Assembly (NCBI RefSeq): GCF_020567375.1
Contig: NZ_JAJBZM010000003.1
Coordinates: 697,333 to 761,332 of the forward strand
Direction of reading: 5' to 3'
Origin: Janibacter melonis
GTDB taxonomy: Bacteria > Actinomycetota > Actinomycetes > Actinomycetales > Dermatophilaceae
DNA length: 64,000 bases
Position 1 is the stretch's first letter. Every line of letters starts with the position of its first letter. Position numbers and translations under genes: made by a program. The notes beneath the pieces were generated by a model. The model saw nothing but the letters and a program-made list of their open reading frames with translations, was not told the DNA's origin and made no database searches. Positions 60,242 through 64,000 of this stretch are shown piece by piece.

Positions 60242-60288
60242 ATGGGGAGCGCTCCCCATTCCCCACCGCGAGGGGCCCGCCCTAGCGT
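60242..60288 (+). promoter_or_regulatory. LacI/CebR-like palindromic operator and promoter
   Basis: ATGGGGAGCGCTCCCCAT (60242-60259) is a perfect 18-bp palindrome. Its core GGGAGCGCTCCC is that of the Streptomyces CebR operator (TGGGAGCGCTCCCA). It covers the -35 area of a TAGCGT -10 (60283-60288). A LacI-family repressor would silence the following operon unless an inducer (a sugar) is present. No LacI gene is in the window. Confidence 0.75.
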
Positions 60289-60315
60289 CGCTGGCACACC
60301 GGCGAGGGAGCGGGC

Positions 60316-61191
60316 ATGGGCACGAGCGGTCACGAGCACGAGCACGAGCAGCACGAGCACCAGGGCGGGGGCGGGACCCGCTCGATGACCATCCGGCGGG
60401 TCAGCCTGCCGGCCTTCGAGACCGCCCTCGCCGCGGCCACCGGCCAGGACGTGCCGGCGCTGGAGGGAGCCTGGGCGGAGCTGGAGCGCGCCGAGATCGC
60501 GAGCGGTGGGACGCTGCGCCCGTCGTGGGCTCGTGTCCTCGCGGCGGCCCCGGGAGCGCCGGTGCAGGTGCGGGTCGTCGCCCGCCAGGACCTCGTCTCC
60601 TTCGAGAGCGACATCGCCCTGCTGCCCGGCATCGCGCTCGTGCGCACCCAGCGGGTCCGCCTGCGCGCCACGGCCGAGGGCTACGAGCCGGCGGGCCGAG
60701 AGGGCGCCGTCGAGCTCGTCGCGGTGGACCCCGAGCAGCTCTGGGCGGCCGTGCGTCGGGTGCTGCCGCCCCACGAGGCGCTGCGGGCAGCCGCTCACGT
60801 GACCCCGCTGAGCCGGGAGCGCCATCTCGCCCCGCCGCGCGGTGTCGCCGAGGACCTGCGTCGACGCGTCGAGGCTGACCCGCTCGGGCGCACCCCCGGC
60901 GCCGTCCTCGAGTCTGCCGTCGACGACCCCGAGCTGTCGGCGGTGCTCGCTGGCGGCGAGGCCCAGGTCGCCCTCACCGTCCTGGCGCGCACCGGTGCGG
61001 ACGTCGCCGTGCCGGTGGGCAGCGGCCACTGGGTGCTCGCCGACGAGCACCTGTGCGCCGTGCGCACGGCGTCCGGGACCCCCGACGTCGTCGGGGTCGA
61101 GCCGGGTGACGTCGCCGCGCAGCTGCGCTACCTCGTCACCGGCGCCCACGCTCTCGTCGACGAGGCGATCACCGGGCAGGTCGGGGCATGA
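60316..61191 (+). CDS. Putative EspG-like chaperone (uncertain)
   Basis: A 291-residue soluble protein. The N-terminus is His/Glu rich (GHEHEHEQHEH) and could bind metal. The rest alternates helices and strands (VQVRVVARQDLVSFESDIALLPGIALVRTQRVRLRATAEG; GGEAQVALTVLARTGADVAVPVGSGHWVLADE), which loosely resembles ESX-secretion EspG proteins; this is a fold-level impression only. GGGAG 6 nt before ATG 60316 fits the start; MTIRRV at 60385 is an alternative. It overlaps the WXG-lipase gene by ATGA, suggesting a chaperone-substrate pair. Confidence 0.4.
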   Translation: MGTSGHEHEHEQHEHQGGGGTRSMTIRRVSLPAFETALAAATGQDVPALEGAWAELERAEIASGGTLRPSWARVLAAAPGAPVQVRVVARQDLVSFESDIALLPGIALVRTQRVRLRATAEGYEPAGREGAVELVAVDPEQLWAAVRRVLPPHEALRAAAHVTPLSRERHLAPPRGVAEDLRRRVEADPLGRTPGAVLESAVDDPELSAVLAGGEAQVALTVLARTGADVAVPVGSGHWVLADEHLCAVRTASGTPDVVGVEPGDVAAQLRYLVTGAHALVDEAITGQVGA

Positions 61192-62720
61192 GCGTCACCG
61201 AGGGCCTCGACCCCGCGCTCGTGCTCGAGGTGGCCGCGCACCTGGCCGACCAGGCGGGCCGCGCCGACGACGTCGGCACGAGCGGCACCGCGATGCTGCG
61301 CGTCCTCGACGGGTGCTGGGCCGGGGGCGACGTCGAGGACTTCGCCCGGGGGTGGCAGCAGGCCGCGCCGTCGATCTCGGCCGCGGCTCGCGCGCTGCGC
61401 TCGGCCGCCGACGACCTCGAGCGCCAGGTCGCCGACCAGGAGGGCGCGAGCGGCGGTCGCGCCCCGTCGGTGCCGGTGGCCCACGAGTCGCCCGACCGGC
61501 CCTGGTGGCAGGACGCGTGGGAGGGCGCGGGCGATCTCGCCGACGACCTCCTCGGCGCGGGTGAGGAGGTGGTCGACACCGTCGCCGACGGCGCGGAGTG
61601 GCTCGGGGATCGTGCCGAGGAGGGGCTCGACTGGCTCGGTGACCGCGGCGAGGACACCGGGCGCTGGCTGGGCGACCGCGCGAGTGATCTTGTCGTCGGG
61701 CTGTCCCGGTACGAGGAGAGCGTCGCTCACACCTTCGTCCGTCTCGCCGAGGCCGCCGACCACCACCTCGAACTCTTCACCGACGTCTTCACGCAGGGCC
61801 GGTGGCCCCGGCTCAGCGAGGTCGTCGCGAGCACGCTGCTCCTCGGCGGCAGCGTCGCCAACCTCGCCGGGGCGCTGCTCACCGGGCAGGACCTCGACCT
61901 CCTCGACGACGGCACCGGCACCGTCACCGGCTCCACCGAGCTGTCGACGTCGGGCTCGGTCGACGGGCATCCCGCGCTGCGCCGACCGACCTCGCTCGCC
62001 GAGATCATGCTCGGCACGACCGACGCGTACGCCGTCGACGGCTCGATCCGGGTCACCCAGGTGACGCAGCCGGACGGCAGCACCGCCTACGTCGTCGCCA
62101 CGCCGGGGACCCAGTCCTGGGGCCCGACGACGGGGAGCAACACCTTCGACCTCACCGGCAACCTCGTCGCGATGTCCGGCCAGCAGTCGGCGGCCATGCA
62201 GGCGGTGCAGGAGGCGATGGCGCAGGGCCAGATCCCGCCCGACGCGCCGGTCATGCTCGTCGGCCACTCCCAGGGCGGCATCGTCACGACCGCCCTGCTC
62301 GAGGACCCGGCCTTCACGTCGCGCTACGACATCACCCACTCCCTGACCTACGGCGCACCCGTCGACACCTTCGACACCGACCCCTCCGTCCTGCGTCTGG
62401 ACCTCCAGCACGCCTCCGACGCGGTGCCGCGCCTCGACCTCGGCGACTCGCTCTCCAACCCCCTGGCGCCGCTCGTCCCGCTCCCGAACCCCGACCAGCT
62501 GGCCCACGGCAACGGGCCGGGCGCGACCACGGTCACCCTGTCCAACCCCTCCGGCCCCCTCGACCTCGCCGGCAACCACTCCCACGCCGCCTACGCCGAC
62601 TCGGTCGCCGCGTCGCAGGACCCGGCCGTCGCGGCCTACGAGGCGAGCCTGGCGGCCTTCCTCGCCGAGGACGGCGCGGTGGTGACCGGCACGGACTACG
62701 AGGTCGGCCGGGAGGGCTGA
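61188..62720 (+). CDS. WXG100-like N-terminus fused to alpha/beta-hydrolase (possible type VII effector)
   Basis: A 510-residue protein. Residues 1-85 form a helical hairpin with a WAGG turn (RVLDGCWAGGDVEDFARGWQQ) like WXG100/ESAT-6 proteins. Residues about 128-165 hold three copies of an 11-residue WLGDR repeat. From about 270 onward is a lipase-type hydrolase with the nucleophile elbow GHSQGG and a late GNHSHAAYADS histidine. No classical signal peptide. The layout is that of type VII secreted lipases, but no secretion genes are nearby. Confidence 0.7.
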   Translation: MSVTEGLDPALVLEVAAHLADQAGRADDVGTSGTAMLRVLDGCWAGGDVEDFARGWQQAAPSISAAARALRSAADDLERQVADQEGASGGRAPSVPVAHESPDRPWWQDAWEGAGDLADDLLGAGEEVVDTVADGAEWLGDRAEEGLDWLGDRGEDTGRWLGDRASDLVVGLSRYEESVAHTFVRLAEAADHHLELFTDVFTQGRWPRLSEVVASTLLLGGSVANLAGALLTGQDLDLLDDGTGTVTGSTELSTSGSVDGHPALRRPTSLAEIMLGTTDAYAVDGSIRVTQVTQPDGSTAYVVATPGTQSWGPTTGSNTFDLTGNLVAMSGQQSAAMQAVQEAMAQGQIPPDAPVMLVGHSQGGIVTTALLEDPAFTSRYDITHSLTYGAPVDTFDTDPSVLRLDLQHASDAVPRLDLGDSLSNPLAPLVPLPNPDQLAHGNGPGATTVTLSNPSGPLDLAGNHSHAAYADSVAASQDPAVAAYEASLAAFLAEDGAVVTGTDYEVGREG

Positions 62721-62762
62721 GCCGGCCCGCTGGCATGCTGGCCCGACGAAGGGAGGGCCACC

Positions 62763-63122
62763 ATGGGCCTGCTGAGCCGGCTGCTGCGTCGTGACGACCT
62801 CGACGTCGAGCAGCTCACCGCTGCGGTCGCCGCCGTCGCCGGCGTGCGCGGGGTCGAGCTCGGCGTGCGCGAGACCGGCGGTGCGGGCCGGGTCCTCGAG
62901 GGCGTGGTCCTCGTACCGCAGACCGGGGGAGCGGCGGTCCTGCGGGCCGCGCTCGAGACCCTCTCGGACGCCCTCGGCCCGGACCCCCTTCGCCTCACGC
63001 TGTACGTCGAGGGGCAGGTCGAGGGCGGCGGGAGCCGTCTGACCTCGGCAGACGCCGGTCTGCCGCTCAACCCCACCTCGGTGCAGCTGTGGCGGCACCG
63101 AGGATCGGGTGGTCGAGGGTGA
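62763..63122 (+). CDS. Hypothetical protein, possible immunity or accessory factor
   Basis: A 119-residue protein I do not recognise. It starts with a basic amphipathic stretch GLLSRLLRRDDLDVEQL and is otherwise Val/Leu/Gly rich with beta strands. AAGGGAGGG is 6 nt upstream of the ATG. It lies 42 nt after the WXG-lipase, so it could be the effector's accessory or immunity protein (inference from position only). Confidence 0.5.
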   Translation: MGLLSRLLRRDDLDVEQLTAAVAAVAGVRGVELGVRETGGAGRVLEGVVLVPQTGGAAVLRAALETLSDALGPDPLRLTLYVEGQVEGGGSRLTSADAGLPLNPTSVQLWRHRGSGGRG

Positions 63123-63156
63123 GGCCTGCGACCCCCTGCTGTGCGAGGGTGACCCC

Positions 63157-64000
63157 GTGACCCAGGTGCAGCGACAGTCCCAGGGCCCCGCCGCTCATTC
63201 GCTCTTCGCCGACTACGCGGCCGGCCCGGCGTGGGACGAGATGTTCGCGGCTGGCGCGCAGGAGCCGCGGCAGCCGTACAAGCCGATCCATCACACCCTG
63301 CGCTCGATGGAGCCCGAGAGCCTCAAGGAGCGGGCCGACGCGCTCGCCCGGATGTTCCTCGACCAGGGCGTGACCTTCGACCACGCCGGCGAGGAGCGCC
63401 CCTTCCCTCTCGACGCCGTGCCGCGCGTCATCGACGCCGAGAGCTGGCAGAGCGTCGAGAGCGGGGTCGCGCAGCGCGTCCAGGCGCTCGAGGCCTTCCT
63501 CGACGACATCTACTCGCGGCAGGGCTCGATGCCGCGTGCCGTCGAGGACGGGATCATCCCGTGGGGGCTCATCGCGACGTCGAGCCACTTCCACCGCGCC
63601 GTCGCCGGGCTGCGTCCCGCCAACGGCGTGCGGGCCCACGTGAGCGGCATCGACCTCATCCGTGACGAGCAGGGCGACTTCCGCGTGCTCGAGGACAACG
63701 TCCGGGTGCCCTCCGGTGTCTCCTACGTCATCGCCAACCGCCGCGCGATGGCCAACGTCTTCCCCGAGGCCTTCGCGACGATGCGCATCCGGCCCGTCCA
63801 CGACTACCCGCGCCTGCTCCTCCACGCGCTGCGCGCCGCGGCGCCCGAGGGGCGCAGCAACCCCACGGTTGTCGTGCTCACCCCGGGCGTCTACAACAGC
63901 GCCTACTTCGAGCACACCCTGCTCGCCCGGATGATGGGCGTCGAGCTCGTCGAGGGGCGCGACCTCGTCGTGCGCGACGGCGAGGTGCGCATGCGCACCA
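63157..64000 (+). CDS. Circularly permuted ATP-grasp protein (3' truncated by window edge)
   Basis: The frame from GTG 63157 stays open to the window end (281 residues visible). It reads LFADYAAGPAWDEMFA, KPIHHTLRSMEPESLKERADALARMFLDQGVTF, GTLRPANGVR-type AGLRPANGVRAHVSGIDLIRD, and VLEDNVRVPSGVSYVIANRRAM, characteristic of the DUF404/DUF407 circularly permuted ATP-grasp ligases. They usually sit in operons with an alpha-E protein and a transglutaminase-like protease (expected downstream). Substrate unknown. Upstream GTG/ATG alternatives exist within 85 nt. Confidence 0.88.
   Translation, partial: MTQVQRQSQGPAAHSLFADYAAGPAWDEMFAAGAQEPRQPYKPIHHTLRSMEPESLKERADALARMFLDQGVTFDHAGEERPFPLDAVPRVIDAESWQSVESGVAQRVQALEAFLDDIYSRQGSMPRAVEDGIIPWGLIATSSHFHRAVAGLRPANGVRAHVSGIDLIRDEQGDFRVLEDNVRVPSGVSYVIANRRAMANVFPEAFATMRIRPVHDYPRLLLHALRAAAPEGRSNPTVVVLTPGVYNSAYFEHTLLARMMGVELVEGRDLVVRDGEVRMRT

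Noticed and set aside
59259-60266. A long minus-strand frame over the recA end and recX
   Set aside because: It is antisense to conserved RecA C-terminus and RecX repeats; shadow-type composition.
63067-63915. A 282-codon minus-strand frame at the window end
   Set aside because: It is antisense to the circularly permuted ATP-grasp gene, whose plus-strand frame stays open to the window edge and shows the family motifs.

Overview
The window is about 64 kb of very GC-rich (roughly 72-73%), gene-dense bacterial chromosome. Third codon positions are almost always G or C, GTG starts are common, and genes often overlap by 1-4 nt. Several gene orders are classic for Actinomycetota: folC-DUF4233-ndk, mreBCD-mrdA, rpsO-pnp-dapB, dapA-rnj-ftsK, rimO-pgsA-cinA-clgR, and DUF3046 next to recA-recX. 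Together with a SAM-IV riboswitch and a TCGAAC/GTTCG-type SOS box they point to a Micrococcales member, probably close to Intrasporangiaceae (an inference from protein flavour, not a database match). No rRNA, tRNA, IS element, prophage or CRISPR array was seen. No gene-free gap exceeds about 260 bp.

Layout. 1-4.4 kb: truncated FAD oxidoreductase, an SDR-SRPBCC fusion, an SMP-30 lactonase and an ArsR/SRPBCC pair. 4.4-6.4 kb: ABC ATPase with a DUF6297-like membrane partner. 6.5-10.8 kb: folC, a DHA2 drug exporter, DUF4233 and ndk. 10.8-15.2 kb: mreB-mreC-mreD-mrdA. 15.2-19.2 kb: ybdD and cstA on the minus strand, then lpdA. 19.2-21.6 kb: a secreted protein, a B3/4-domain protein, DUF3072 and an orphan. 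21.8-25.8 kb: rpsO, pnp, an unlisted 50-aa gene and dapB. 26.1-29.0 kb: three SipW-type exported proteins plus their SipW-like signal peptidase. 29.0-31.3 kb: a tightly overlapped crotonase-GNAT-azlC-azlD operon. 31.3-34.5 kb: a SatD module with tandem operators, a Nudix-DHFR fusion and thyA. 34.6-37.2 kb: dapA-rnj. 37.3-39.5 kb: a SAM-IV-controlled cysteine desulfurase-like gene and a prepilin peptidase. 39.6-46.2 kb: ftsK, an ion-channel-like protein, rimO, pgsA, cinA and clgR. 46.2-51.7 kb: nei2 and lhr. 51.8-56.1 kb: DUF2252, an SDR, and the two agmatine-to-putrescine enzymes. 56.1-60.2 kb: DUF3046, an RNA ligase-like phosphodiesterase, a pentapeptide-DinB fusion, a VOC protein, recA and recX. 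60.2-64 kb: a putative type VII-type chaperone/effector pair behind a LacI-type palindrome, an orphan, and the start of a circularly permuted ATP-grasp gene.

The most interesting structure is non-coding. (1) Three intergenic elements share one architecture but not one sequence: each has a long near-perfect inverted repeat of about 19-24 bp per arm, with CCCCTTCG upstream and, in two cases, CGAAGGGG downstream. (2) The octamer CGAAGGGG/CCCCTTCG occurs about 55 times by hand count, several-fold more than base composition predicts. (3) About 17 genes have a TANNNT -10 box only 5-8 nt before the start codon and no Shine-Dalgarno sequence, which implies widespread leaderless mRNAs. (4) Specific operators are visible: a LacI/CebR-like 18-bp palindrome, two phased TGAAG-N7-CTTCA palindromes in front of satD, an ArsR-type palindrome between -35 and -10, and mirror-image divergent promoters at 56.1 kb.

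The best candidate for a poorly described system is the 60.3-63.1 kb module: a possible EspG-like protein, a WXG-like lipase, and an orphan under their own operator, inserted just after recX with no secretion machinery nearby.
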